Shown: one piece after another, positions 43,935-56,200 of the stretch
Layout of the letters: each line of letters opens with the position of its first letter
Position numbering within the stretch: the stretch's first letter is position 1
Assembly: GCA_033398695.1 (NCBI GenBank)
Contig: CM065802.1
Location: forward strand, 203,875,096-203,939,095
DNA from: Orobanche coerulescens
Taxonomy: Eukaryota; Streptophyta; Magnoliopsida; Lamiales; Orobanchaceae
Direction: 5' to 3'
DNA: 64,000 nucleotides
Program-made: the position numbers and the translations under genes
The notes under the pieces: model-generated
What the model was told of the DNA's origin: nothing
What the model saw: the letters and a program-made list of their open reading frames with translations, nothing else
The model's database searches: none

Positions 43935-46532
43935 GAAGATACTCCTAGTCCTGTGAAGGAACCTGCTGCACCGCGAAAAGCAAAGGCTGCCATTCCGCCC
44001 CCGCAATCCTATTCAAGACAGTGGAATCATAATCCATTTCAACCTGTAAGGCGCATGCAACAGCATGCTCCCCGAGCATATCAACAGCGCCAACAGCCGT
44101 TCAGAAAGATGGCTGTATCCAAATACCAAAGGTCTGCACGGCAGTACTTTCAGTACAGCACGCCTAGGTACTGGATACAAGAGCCTCATTATCCATCCAG
44201 AAAGTAGATATCCACACAGCATCGACAACAGCTCTGGGAACCCAGAAGGCAAGCTGTAAGGCCAAAGAAAATGGCTCCACCTCCGAGACGGCATACGTAC
44301 TGGATTAATAATAATAACCCTGATTTTTACATGCATAATGATTATCATGGATACAGTAACTACGTACATGCCCCACCTAGATACCGCAAATCTGTACCAA
44401 ATGTAACCTACTGTTAACCAATTGCTGTTAGAAAAATTTGGGTACCAAAAGGCACTAACATTCATGGACCCAACAATCAAAGGGGACCTAAATCTACCGA
44501 ATTTGTGTGCTACAGGACATTTTGGAGAAGGACATATGGTACTTCGACAGCGGATGCTCCCGGAACATGACAGGAGATAGAAGCAAGGTATCACTAGAAG
44601 GTCGCGGTCCAAAAGTGCGCTTCGGTGATAAATCTAAAGGAAGAACAAGAGGAAAAGGAAACCTTCTTGTCGGAAAATTCAAAGTCACCGATGTAGCTCA
44701 TGTTGAAGGCTTACAGTACAATCTACTTAGTATTAGCCAGTTCTGTGACAAACAGTTCTCGGTGAAATTCTATATAGATCACTGTAGGGTCAAGAACATC
44801 CTGACCAAAGAAGTTGTGCTCACAGGAAGCAGATCAGGTAATATGTATATTGATGACTGGATGCCTACGAGCTCCACAATTCCTAGTTTAGTTGCCAAAG
44901 GCACTGCAGATCTAAGCTGGCTATGACATAAGAGGATGCCACAAGTCAACTTCAAGATGATCAACAAGCTCTCAAGACAGGGACTGGTTAGAGGATTGCC
45001 GAATGTATCATTCCAAAAAGACAGTGTCTGTGGACCATGTCAAAAAGGCAAGCAAATCAAGTCCACCCTGAAGAGCAAATCCTACCTTTCAACCCACAGA
45101 GTGTTGGAAATGCTACACATGGATCTCTATGGTCCTATAGACCCGGTAAGTTTGGGAGGTAAGAAATACTGTCCCGTTGTTGTTGATGATTACTCCAGGT
45201 ATGCTTGGACAATTTTCTTAAGCAAGAAGAAGGAAACAACATCAAAGCTACCCGAGCTCCTGAGAAAGCATCAAAATGAAAAAGGATCGAGTATCGTGTC
45301 CATTCGTTCCGATAGAGGTACAGAATTTACTAACCGTTTTATAGAGCAATACTATTTGGAAAATGGGATACAACACGAATACTCAGCTGCCCGTACACCT
45401 CAACAAAATGGTGTTGCCGAGCGAAAGAATAGGACACTGAAGGAAGCAACAAGGACAATGATTGCCGCAAGCAAGTTGCCACAGCGTTTCTGGGGTGAAA
45501 CAATCAATACAGCATGCTACACTCAAAACCGCTGTATCGTCAACAAGCACCACAACAAAACAGCATACGAGGTATGGAACAACAAAACTCCGTTAGTTTC
45601 GTATTTTCACATTTTTGGATGCAGATGCTATGGTTTGAATAATGGGAAGCATCAACTTAGAACCTTTGATGAGGAGTCAGATGAAGGAATATTTGTAGGA
45701 TATTCCTCCGTTAGCAAAGCTTACAGGATCTTTAATAAAAGGAAGCTGACGATCGAGGAATCAGTTCATGTAGTGTTCGACGAACCTCATCATGACCCTA
45801 CATGAGTAGAAGCTGTTACTCAGAACATCCAACAACTTTCCATCTTAGATCCACCAACTCCCATAGAACCTGTTATTGACCTAGAAATCAACCCCGCAGC
45901 TGTAAGAATTGACGTATATGAAGCCGATGCTGCATGTCAAGCCAAAACTACAAAGAACTCAAGATACAGTACGGGACCCCGAATTAGAACCCGACCGAAG
46001 ATGGTTGAGAGATCACCCGCAATAGCTGACCATTGGAAACATTAATGCTGGTGTTTCTACCCGTAGGAGAATGCAGAGTACACAAGGAAATGTACTGTGT
46101 GCACAAGAAGAACTAGATACTGAGATATCACCATTTTCTGAATGGAAATCTCAATCGAAGCTTAGAAGACTCAATATGTGCACTATAGCTGTATTCTTAG
46201 CCCAGTCCGAACCTGTTTCTACGATAGAAGCTCTCAATAATTCTCATTGGATAACATCTATGGAAGAAGAGCTTAACGGTTTCGAAAGAAACAATGTATG
46301 GTATCTTGTACCCATACCTACGCATCAATCAATTATTGGAACCAAATGGGTATTTAGAAATAAGAAGGATTGAAATGGACTAATTATAAGGAATAAATCC
46401 AAACTAGTCGCACAAGGCTATAGACAGGAAGAAGGCATAGACTACGATGAAACGTTTGCCCCTGTAGCCAGACTAGAGGCCATTAGGATATTTTTAGCAT
46501 TTGCCACCCATAAGAGCTTCATTGTTTACCAG
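43935..46532 (+). pseudogene. pol: protease, integrase and start of reverse transcriptase (truncated)
   Basis: Order: a basic linker (43953-44400), protease motif WYFDSGCSRNMTGD near 44530, the GAG-pre-integrase region, and an integrase core with HMDLYGP (first Asp), SDRGTEF (second Asp) and QNGVAERKNR (Glu) between 45115 and 45430. Reverse transcriptase starts at about 46230 (HWITSMEEELNGFERN, IIGTKWVFRNKKD) and stops at FIVYQ (46532), where the element is joined to a minus-strand copy. Stops: TGA in SWL-stop-HKRM near 44923, another after HHDPT at 45803, and one after NKKD at 46371. The polymerase core, RNase H and 3' LTR are missing. Confidence 0.85.
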
Positions 46533-46547
46533 CACTAGACTCGGCTT
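46533..46547. other. 15-bp filler at the head-to-head junction of two Sirevirus copies
   Basis: To the left, the plus-strand RT ends in ATTGTTTACCAG; to the right, the minus-strand copy starts at ATCTCCTGTCGGG (complement of GACAGGAGAT). The bases between, CACTAGACTCGGCTT, belong to neither copy. Such filler is typical of end-joining repair. Confidence 0.65.
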
Positions 46548-48100
46548 ATCTCCTGTCGGGTTCTAGTTCTGCATCCCATACTGTATCTCGTGGTGCTGTA
46601 GTTTCTGCTTCAGCTTGTACAACATCAGCTTCAACTACCTTTGTTCTTACAGTTGCGGCGTTGATCTCTAAGTCTACGACAGGCTCTGTTGGAGTTTGAG
46701 GGTCATTGATGGAGAGTGTTTGGATGTTCTGGGTTAAGTATTCTACTCCTATAGGATCATGGTGAGGTTCATCAAATACTACATGTACATATTCCTCGAT
46801 TGTCAGCTTCCTTTTGTTAAAGATTCTGAAAGCCTTGCCGACAGAGGAATATCCTACAAATATTCCCTCATCCAACTTATCGTCAAAAGTCTTGAGTTGA
46901 TCTTTTCCATTATTCAGAACATAGCACTGGCATCCAAAGATGTGAAAATATAAAACTAACGGAGTTTTATTATTCCATATCTCATAAGCTATTTTGTTGT
47001 GATGCTTGTTGATAATATAGCAGTTTTGTGTATAGCACGTTGTATTTGTTGCTTCACCCCAATAACGCTGCAGTAACTTGCTTGCGGTAATCATGGTTCT
47101 TGTGGCTTCCTTGAGCGTCATATTCTTTCGCTCGGCAACACCATTTTGTTGAGGAGTCCGGGCTGCTGAGTATTCATGTTGTATTCCATTGTCCGAATAG
47201 TATTGCTCTATAAAGCAATAAGTGAATTCAGTACCCCTGTCGGAATGAACGGACACGATACTCGCATTCTGAAGTTTTCTCAGGTGCTCAGGCAACTTTG
47301 TTGTGGACAATATTTTTACCTCCCAAACTTACAGGGTCTACAGGATCACAGATATCCATATGTATCATATCCAGAACTCTGTGAGTGGACATGTATGATT
47401 TGCCCTTCAGGGTGGTTTTGACATATTTACCTTTTTGACAGGGTCCGCAGACGCTATCTTTTTGGAACGATACATTGGGAAAGTCTCTAACCATTCCCTG
47501 TCTGGCGAGTTTGTTGATCGTCTTGAAGTTGATGTGTGACATCCTCTTGTGCTATAGCCAGCTTTGATCTACAGTGCCCTTGGCAACAAAACAAGGAATA
47601 GTGGAGCTCGTAGGTTTCCAGTCAGTAATATACATATTACCTGACCTGCTTCTTGTGAGAACAACTTCTTTGGTCAAGATGTTCTTCACTCTACAGTGAT
47701 CTATATAGAATTTCACTGAGAACTGTTTGCCACAGATCTGGCTAATACTAAGTAGAGTGTGCTGTAAGCCTTCAACATAAGCTATGTCGGTGACTTTGGA
47801 CTTTCCTACAAGCAGGGTTCCCTTCCCTCTTATTCTTCCTTTGGACTTATCATCGAAGCGCACGTTTGGAGCACAACCTTCTATATAGTCTGATACTTGC
47901 TGATATCTCCTGTTATGTGCCGAGAACATCCGTTGTCAAAGTACCAGATGTCCTTTTCCTTGATATCCTATAAGCACAGAATTTAAGTAGATTTAGGTCC
48001 CTTTTGATTCTTGGGTCCATGAATGTTAGTGCCTTTTGGTACCTAAATTTGCCTAACAACAATTGATTTACTGTAGGTTACTTTTGGTGCAGATTTGCAA
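46548..48100 (-). pseudogene. Minus-strand Sirevirus pol: protease-integrase part
   Basis: Three minus-strand frames in order: about 47950-47552 (VRFDDKSKGRIRGKGTLL, then DQSWL-stop), 47542-47288 (KRMSHINFKTINKLARQG, CGPCQKGKYVKTTLKG), and 47310-46546 (SDRGTEFTYCFIEQYY, QNGVAERKNM, GYSSVGKAFRIFNKRK, ending EPDRR). The first catalytic Asp is in IHMDICDP. A stop sits at the same Trp codon as in the plus copy, here TAG instead of TGA. The frame ends at the filler junction; RT and RNase H are absent. Very similar to 44530-45990. Confidence 0.85.
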
Positions 48101-50247
48101 TGTCTACGTGCGGCAGGTGCGTAGTCGCTGTAACCTTGATTACTATGCATGTAAAATCGAGGGTTATTATTATTATTCCAGTATGATTGCCATCTCGGAG
48201 GTGGAGCCATTTTCTTAGGCCTTACAGCTTGCCTCCTATGTCTCCAGTTGGATTCCCAGAGCTGTTGATTATACTGCGCGGCGACCTGCTTTCTGGATAG
48301 ATATCGGGGCTCTTGTATCCAATATCTAGGTGCACTGTACTTTTGAAAGTACTTCGGTGCAGGCCTTTGATATTTAGATACAGCATTCTTTCTGAATGGC
48401 TGTTGGCGCTTTTGATATGCTCGGGGAGCATGATCCTTATAGGTCCTTGAGGCTGAGGGTTCCACTGTCGATGATATGACATTGGTGGCAGAATGGCGCA
48501 TTTGCTGTACATGGGGAAACTGTTACGTTTACAGGACTCGGGGTCTCTTTAGGTATAGGAATGGGTTCCACATCCCTGACGAACCCCGTACTAGTTATCC
48601 CTTTGTTGGAGAATGAGTTATATCCTAAGCCACTCTTATCATAATGATGTTGCCCGGTGCTTAGAATTTCTTCCATCCATTTATAGGATTTCTCGAATGA
48701 TTTCAAGATGGTCACTAGTTCTCCTTCTCGCTTTTCGAGAGATTTTACTTTAGCTTCGAGCAAAGTATAATCATTTGTCTTGCTTTCATTATAAGACTTA
48801 GTCTCATTTAGATCTTTAGCAAGTTGGTGATTGCTTTCCATGAGTTTTTCTAATGTGACCTTGTTGTTTTCACAATCAATAGACATATTTTTGTAGTTAT
48901 TTTTCAGCAAGTCATTTTCTTCTTCCAGCTCTAAGTTTGAAAGTTCGAGTTGTATGTTTTTTCATTTCAGAGTCTCATGGGCCTTTTGAATGTTTTTAAA
49001 TTCATTCATCACGTTTTCAAAAGTATGAGATGCATTTACAGGAGTTGTTGATGTTGATCTTACCTCATCATCACTGTCTTCGTCGTCCTGTATTTCTTTG
49101 GCCGTAAAGCACATACAGGCTTTATCTTGGATCTTATCATCGGACGACAGTGACTACCTGAAGGCACTCATCGGTTTTGGTAGATGCGGGCGAGGCTTCT
49201 GATTCACCAATCAAGGCCTTGAGCTTGTTTTTCCAGACATGCCTTCTTTCATCCTTTTCTTGTTACTCGGCTTCCGGCAACTTTTGTACTTTCGGGTGCG
49301 GGCACTTATTTGCATAGTGCCCGGGTTTCCTACAGTTGTAGCACAAGTTAGAATCACCAGAAGGAGAAGATTCGGAACTTATCTTGTGAGACGGCTTGGG
49401 CCTGAAGGAAGTCTTTCCAAACTGTTTGATGAACTTCTAGAATTTATGCATAAGAAGGGCCATTTCATCTTGTTACATGATATCATCATCACTGTCAGCA
49501 GTCTTGTGGGTGGACTTTGATGTGCTAGGTGCGGAGCTGTGTCTCCTGTCAGGTACAGTATCCAGTGATCTAGTCTTGGCAGATGACTCTTCGGCCTTCT
49601 CTCTACTGTCAATATCCTACTCGAAATCTTTGAGGTCAGAGAATAGGTCAAAAGTAGAAATATCATTAAGATTACATGACACATGCATAGCTGTAGTCTT
49701 AATGTCCCATCGAGCAGGGAGTGATCTAAATATTTTCAAGTTTTTCTCCTTTTGGGTATACACTTTACCCAACTTGACAATGCCAGTAAATCTGAGGCCA
49801 AGCTCCTCAAGCGTTTCAGAAGATTTCATTTCAAAGGATTCAAATTTCTGAATAAGTTTTGAAATTTTATTTTCTTTTGAGAGCTCAATCCCCTCGCAAA
49901 TCATCTTGAGTTTCTCCCAGATTTCCTTAGCTATCTTACAGCTCTTTACCTTCGAGAATGTGACTGTCGAGAGTGACAAACAACGCATTCTTAGCAATAT
50001 TGTCAAGGTTCGCACGCTTGTGATCATCTGCAGTCTATTGCTCGCACTCCTTCCTGAGCACTTCAGCATGAGGTTTTCCTTCTACCCTTGTGGCAGGATT
50101 AACCTTCATTATCTTTATTGGACCTTCTTGGAGGACAAATATCATCTCCTCGTGCATGGCAGCAAGATGGGCTTCCATCCCGATTCTTCAGTCATCAAAC
50201 TCGTTAATCGAAAACATAGGAACCTTGTTTATCATTGAGGTATCCAT
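48101..50247 (-). pseudogene. Minus-strand Sirevirus gag
   Basis: Begins at ATG 50247 (MDTSMINKV, as in the plus copy). UBN2 domain pieces lie at 50230-49617 (SFEMKSSETLEELGLRFTGI, FRSLPARWDIKTTAM) with an early stop near 50040. This copy has no LINE, so it shows the intact order across the site. A zinc knuckle (CYNCRKPGHYANKCPHP) is near 49340, a coiled coil at 48950-48700, and KSGLGYNS with the basic linker after that. Several frameshifts break it. Confidence 0.8.
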
Positions 50248-50335
50248 TAGATAAAATGGGAAAGATAAGGTTATTTTCAAAAATAAGTGATTTTTGGATC
50301 TGATTCGGTTAAAAATACGACTGATTCTTTTTAGA

Positions 50336-50356
50336 ATCAACCGCTCCAATACCACT
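50336..50356 (-). promoter_or_regulatory. Primer-binding site, minus-strand Sirevirus-like element
   Basis: On the minus strand AGTGGTATTGGAGCGGTTGA follows the LTR end. It has the same position and core (TGGTAT) as the plus-strand site at 34449. Confidence 0.75.
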
Positions 50357-51357
50357 TGTTGACCACTAAGTATGCTAATGACAACTTAGAATATAGAAGC
50401 AAAGTAAGTTGTACGATTTTTCAAAGTTGGTTTGCGTAGCGGAAGTTTAGGTGTGAGTTACTGTAAATACAACAACTAGAGGTTCTCCTGTTTGCTTAGT
50501 GCATACAGGGTTTTGCAATGTATACTTGTATAAATCACAGTTAGGAAAACAATAAACACATAAGGTAAATAACACAATTTAAAGTGGTTCGAGGTAAACC
50601 CCTCTACGTCCACTGGTCCTCCACACAGGAGTAAAACGTTTATTATAATCACTACGTACACAACTACATGACTATAACTAAACCTGTCTCTGTATCGTTC
50701 ACACAGATTGATACAGGGACCGAAGCTTTTTGCCGTTCATACAGATTAGCTTGAGCTCTTTCTTGACTCGTTTCTTCACACATAGTTTGAAGCTTCGTCT
50801 ACAATGCTATTCTCTCCCCACTGGTCGGAATACGCAAGGATCTTCAGTCCACACAGGGCTGATGATTATCTCAACGGAGAAGGTAGAATAAATCTCAAAA
50901 GGCAGCTATATCTTTGATGAACACTTGTTGTATGCTGTGCTATTTGCGTTGAGGACTAGTATATTTCTTCGCTTGAATACTTGTTGTATGCTCACGAAAT
51001 ATACTATGTTGTAATCGCTAGAATGTCAGAGTGAACTGTCGGAGCTTTTGCAATATATGTTCTTCGTGTGTATAAGTCATCTGGTTTGGGGGTATTTATA
51101 ACCTTTGGAAAATGCATCCGTTATAAATGTATCTGCTGCAGGTAGGTGAGATGTTGACGTCTCTGATTGATGGCTTGCTGAATATTTAAATTAAAGCATA
51201 TCACATTTAACGCTTTAGACATTCTTTTTGACTTCGCATTAAAAGATCTTCAGCGCGTTCAGACTTGTCTCACTCCAGCTGCATTAAATGATGTCCTATC
51301 AGCAATAAATGCTGCTTTAACCATGAATACTTTATAAATAAATAAGGTTTATCTCAC
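50357..51357 (-). mobile_element. Sirevirus-like 5' LTR (minus strand), cut by a gypsy element
   Basis: Minus-strand LTR ending AGTGGTCAACA at 50357, closely related to 29246-30512. At 51357 it is interrupted by the gypsy element. It resumes for a few bases after the duplication (61437-61446, matching CTCACAACGG at 30241) and then is lost, so about 260 bp of its outer end are missing. Confidence 0.85.
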
Positions 51358-53845
51358 TGTAATACCCAGTTGTAATTCAGTAATTATCACTCAGTAATTA
51401 TCATTCAGTATTTATCATTCAGTAATTGATACTCAGTAATTTCATTCATTATTGATCATTTGTCACTCAGATTCAGTCATGGTATTCATCATTCAGAGTA
51501 ATTGTATCGTGTATCGATCGTCATTCATCATTAATCTGATTGGAGTTTCGTGCCGTGTTTATCATCATTGTCATTTTCGTTGCAAGCTGTGCTTGAGGAG
51601 TAGCGCACGCTACATACTCCTTTTAGCGTACGCTAATTGGGTATAGGTAGCGCACGCTACCGCTCAGCTTTAGCGCACGCTAAGGTTAGCTACCGCAATT
51701 GTAAGGTACTGGACTGCAGGTGAGAATATTTGTAGCGCACGCTACGAGTGGTAAGTAGCGCGCGCTAACGGGTCGTAGTAGCGCACGCTATATGTGTGGA
51801 GTAGCGCGCGCTAGGGGGCGGATCAGGTTGAGTCCAGTGGCTACTGGACTGCACCGGGTTTATTCATAGCGCGCGCTATGCATTGTTGTTAGCGTACGCA
51901 ACCGATATATTAGCGCACGCTAAATAATGGTTGTAGCGCACGCTATCGAGGTTAGATCAGAGGGCAGATGATTTTCTGGACTCCAGTACTGGGCGTCAAA
52001 TATTTCGCTAGCGCATGCTAACAATGGATATTAGCGCACGCTAGTAGTATGGCCGTAGCGCATGCTACAAAGAGGTACGTAGCGCGCGCTACCGTGTTCG
52101 GACAGTGGGTACTGGACTACCCAAATTACTCGTTAGCGCACGCTATGCACAAGGGCTAGCGCACGCTAACCTGGACTGAGTATAAATTGGACAGTTTAGT
52201 CAGAGTTCGTCATTTTTCATCTCATTTCACTCCTTCGGTATTTTTGGGCGATTTCGAGCGATTCGGAGAGGATTCTTCGAGGTGTAATCATTAATCATCA
52301 TCTTCAAGCTCATCTTTCGGATTGATCATCATTTCATCATCTTCATCACATCGAATCAAAGGTATTAATTTCTTGGATCTAGAATTTCGGATTTTGGGTT
52401 TTTCCTTCCGATTTCTTCGTAAGCTCGGATTATCCTTGGAATATGTTAGTTATGGATTATCTACTTGGATAAATATATTCCTACGGATTTAATGGTTATT
52501 TTCGAATTGTTTTCAAGAACCCTTGGGGTTGACTTGATTAATCGGGGATTTTCCGATTGATGTCGTTATAATCATGAATTATGGATTCCTAATGGATTAT
52601 TGATATCATTGAAGTGTTTTGTTAGTTCGAAATACTCATTTTGGTGTGGGTTTCGACATATTCGGGATTGGATATTTCCGAAGTTGTGCGGTCGGTTATG
52701 TATTCGTTGGAATGCCTATGAGTTTGATTATCGTTGTTTCGACCTTTGGGTTAGTCGTGTTTTGTGGTTGGATACGTGTATTGAACGATTGTTGGTAATT
52801 ATTGTTATTCAAGGTTGTTCGAGCGATCGGTATCTTGGTTAGGACGTTGTTCGTGGACGGACATTCTTCATCGGTATTGTGTAAGTTAAATCTTACTCGG
52901 TTAAAAGGATACTCATTCCTTTTGTTGTTGATTGCTCATAATCATAATTCATTCATCATAATATTAATCATTTTGAGACTTGTAAGTGTCGAATAATCAT
53001 TTCATTCACGAGGAACGACGGTTCCAAATCTTTTCATTGGTTTGTCAATCACGTCACTATTACTTTCATATCGGTGAGTCATCTTGGCCTTGTCTAATTA
53101 TTATTCATTGGTTTTCATCATGGTCATTCTCGTTCATGTGACCTTCCGGGTTCATATTGCGTGGCCGGGTGTGGCTGTGTGGAATTTTTAGTTGGGCACA
53201 TGATGGTCATGTATTGGGTTCACCGATACATCGGACCGTGCACACGGTAACGCTTACCTCCGTGAGACTAATTAAGTACAAGGACGGGTGTGTCCGGTCA
53301 TTCGTCTTGTACACTTGCACAGGACATTACGGGCGTACTATGATGCTCCTCTTTAGCGTAATTCATAATTAAGAATATTTCATCACTTCAGTTAATTCAT
53401 GATTGTGTAATTTCAACTCTTGAGGATTGTTGTTCTGTGTAACTGACCCCGTTGGGGGATTTTGTTTTCAGGTCACGGCAAGGCAAAGGCACGGGAAGAG
53501 CATGTTGACGGCGACGAGTCCCAGTGATACTAGTAGGGGGCCCCAGTCTTTCCGTTTGTTTCAGTCATTTAAGTCATTTCAGTTATTCTGTCATTTGTAC
53601 TTTTCCGCTGCAAAATTCCGTCTGAGATGTTCATTTATTCAGGGTGGTGTATTTTATCTCCATATAAAATATACTAGTATTCTGTTTCGTCCTGGTGTAA
53701 TGTACTTAAACTCCTCATCGGAGTATTTGGTAATATAATGTGGTTCGGTACTACAATTATATTATTTAATTCATCATTTTCATTCGCCTGGTGGGTCCCA
53801 AATGGGATCCACGACCGTAATATCCGCCTAGTTTGGGGTGTTACA
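51358..53845 (+). mobile_element. Gypsy 5' LTR (2488 bp)
   Basis: TGTAATACCCAGTTG to TTTGGGGTGTTACA. U3 holds short CAGTAATTATCA repeats at the start and then the palindrome array (51601-52168). A TATA box lies at 52181, and R/U5 contains CATTTTTCATCTC and GCGATT text. Open frames inside (for example 52600-53950) are LTR sequence, not genes. Confidence 0.9.
51601..52188 (+). promoter_or_regulatory. Phased palindrome array and TATA box in the gypsy U3
   Basis: Eighteen copies of TAGCGCRCGCTA (arms TAGCG/CGCTA; a few with one change) start at 51601, 51624, 51648, 51671; 51733, 51756, 51779, 51802; 51867, 51890, 51911, 51934; 52009, 52032, 52056, 52080; and 52134, 52157. Spacing is 23-24 bp (one 21). 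Groups repeat every 125-142 bp, separated by text with CTGGACT. TATAAATT follows at 52181, one period after the last copy. The position upstream of TATA suggests an enhancer bound by a dimeric protein; that is inference. Confidence 0.85.
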
Positions 53846-53847
53846 GA

Positions 53848-53862
53848 GTTGGTATCGGAGCG
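53848..53862 (+). promoter_or_regulatory. Primer-binding site, gypsy element
   Basis: GTTGGTATCGGAGCG, two bases after the 5' LTR end; TTGGTATCRGAGC is the usual initiator-Met-tRNA complement of plant gypsy elements. Confidence 0.8.
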
Positions 53863-54329
53863 TGGTTTTGAATACTACCCTCCAAGTCATGTCTCATTTG
53901 AAATCATCGTCATCGGACTAGTATCATTGGACTTTCGCCACGTGTGACTGTGCAAATGCCGAGCCAATCGGACCAAGAACTGTAAGATTTCTAATGCCAT
54001 GGTATAATTTCTGGCATTAATCATTCATTCATAATTCATCGATTAACAATCCTCAATCATCATTGTCATTTTGACCGGACGGTCGAGTTAACTCATTAAT
54101 CACCAATTCATTTCATTGTTCATTGTTGATCGTGAAGATCGGATCATTAATCTTGTTAACTCATCCAAGATAATCATTTCAAGAACTTCATCGATAATCA
54201 TGTCACGTCAATCAATCATTCATGTAATCGCCGTATTTGAGCGCGTATGCTCATTTTCATCATTTCATAATATAATCATAATGTGATACTCATGCGAGAT
54301 GTATAATCATCATATGACTTTCCACTTGA
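53863..54329 (+). other. Gypsy leader
   Basis: Untranslated region between the primer-binding site and gag; rich in TCATTCATT-like text. No coding signal. Confidence 0.5.
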
Positions 54330-55435
54330 TATGGAAAGGGTGGCAGAGGACGTGGAGGACGAGGCCGTGGAGCGGGCCAAATCCCGAGAACTCGTGCGAA
54401 TACCCGTGCAAATGCCAGGAATAATGCTAATTCGGCAATGACGCCGCCACTCATTCACTGGACGCGATCATTCATTATCGGGAGTCGTACCGGGACACGG
54501 CTCGAGGGTGTCCGGGTTGATCCACTCGCATTTATGCAGGGCATGATGGCCCAAATGACTCGAGATGGCTCGATTGATGGAGACGATGCATAACTCCGTC
54601 AATCGACCGCAGGCTCCTCCGCCGCCACCTCGAGGCAAGAGAGGAATGTGAGTAACATCATCGGCGATATCTCGCTGCAGGCCACCTACTTTTGAGGGCC
54701 TGCCCGAGCCGGCAGATATCATTCATTGGCTCGAGCATTTGAGAAGCCGTTTGCTTATGGTAGAGTGTCCCGAGGGACACAAAGTTTGTGCGGCTTACTA
54801 CCTTGGTAAGAGCGCACATTCTTGGTGGTTGTCGTTGAAGCCCACCGAAGGATCTTGTACTTGGGATCGATTCAAGACTCTCATGATGGAGAGGTATTAT
54901 CCGGCCCCACTCGGAGAGGCCAAGCTATCGAATTGCTCACCCCGACCCCTCAACAGACGAGGATGTTCTCGCCATTGCCGAGAAATTTCAGAACTTCTTC
55001 CTTTCGCCTCGTCCATCATTCATTCAGAGGCGGATAAAATCAAGTATTTCAAAGAAGAGGTGAAACCCCGTATGAGACTTGAGCCATTTAATCATAATTG
55101 CACCACGTTGGCGAATTCATTGAGAAAGCTCTCACCTACGAGCCATCGCTAAAAAATTGCTAAGCAAAGAACCTTCGTCGCTAGCAAGAAGTCCAAGAAT
55201 CGTAATCACCGACGGAGTCGTGCCACTTTCAAGAAACCACGTGCGGGCTCCGCTTTTCGAGCGACCTCCGTGTCGCCTAAACCCGCGGAATCTCGGTCTC
55301 GAGCGGCGGTTCGGCCATCACTGTTATAATCAAGGGGAACTTGGTCACCTCAATACCAAGTGTCCGGCGTACTATCACATGTCATAATTGTGGAATTGTT
55401 GGGCATAAGGCCCGTTTTTGCCGTAGGGACTCCAA
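54330..55435 (+). pseudogene. Gypsy gag (broken)
   Basis: An Arg/Gly-rich N terminus (GRGGRGRGGRGRGAGQ) at 54340-54390 leads into the retrotransposon gag domain (54690-55110: FEGLPEPADIIHWLEHLRS, CAAYYLGKSAHSWWLSLK, WDRFKTLMMERYYP). Two zinc knuckles follow: CYNQGELGHLNTKCP near 55323 (second Cys replaced by Gln) and CHNCGIVGHKARFCR near 55382. Frame changes occur near 54400, 54640, 54940 and 55150, so no continuous protein is possible. Confidence 0.8.
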
Positions 55436-55559
55436 ACCTACTCGACGTCATCTCAGCCCCTAAGCGATCTGCTCGTAATCAAAGCCACTCAATCGGCTGC
55501 TTAAAACGACAGAGCGACTAAAGGTGGAGCTTTTAGCCAGATCGGGAGCGTCGGTCGGG

Positions 55560-56200
55560 ACTAGCAAGCCCCGGATTTATGAGATGAAGAAGACCGATGA
55601 TCCATAGGCCCGAATGATCTCAGGTACACTCGATATTCTATCTCAACCTGTGTGTACTCTTTTCGATACTGGTGCATCGCATTCATTCATTTCCGAGTCA
55701 TGTTTGAGTAGACTACGTCTGGGTAGTGCTACTAGTTGTGAGCCTTATGTCATTGGACTACCTGATGGTAGACGAATTATCTGTAATCGTGAGATTGTAA
55801 TTGTCGATCTGTTTCATGGTCGTGTATGGCCAGCGGACCTAATCGTGGTAGATTTGCCGAGGGACGACGTCATCTTGGGTATTGATTGGATGGATCGTCA
55901 TGATGCCATCATTAATGTCCGTAAGCGTATGGTCACTATCATTTCAGACGATGGAGTTGAATGTGTGTTTCAGGGAGGTAATCCCGGTTGTTCTGGTAAG
56001 GTCATTAATTCAATGAAAGCAGTAAGGTTACTCAATCAGGGATGTGTCGGTTATTGGTGCTATATGGCCAAAACCGAGAAGTCATCAGTAATGTTAATGG
56101 ATATTCCGGTGGTGAGGGAATATGCCGATGTTTTTCCAGACGAGCTACCTGGTTTGCCTCCACAGAGGGATGTGGAATTCACGATTGAGTTGTAACCTGG
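55560..56200 (+). pseudogene. Gypsy protease region
   Basis: The frame from 55614 reads SQPVCTLFDTGASHSFISES, the aspartyl protease active site DTGAS, followed by DLPRDDVILGIDWMDRHDAI and EYADVFPDELPGLPPQRDVE, the classic link into RT. One of the least damaged parts (193 codons), ended by TAA where Gln is expected in FTIELxPGT. Confidence 0.85.

Noticed and set aside
52600..53947. Plus-strand frames of 60-103 codons, repeated at 60202-61532
   Set aside because: They lie entirely in the gypsy LTRs and occur in both copies as untranslated LTR sequence.
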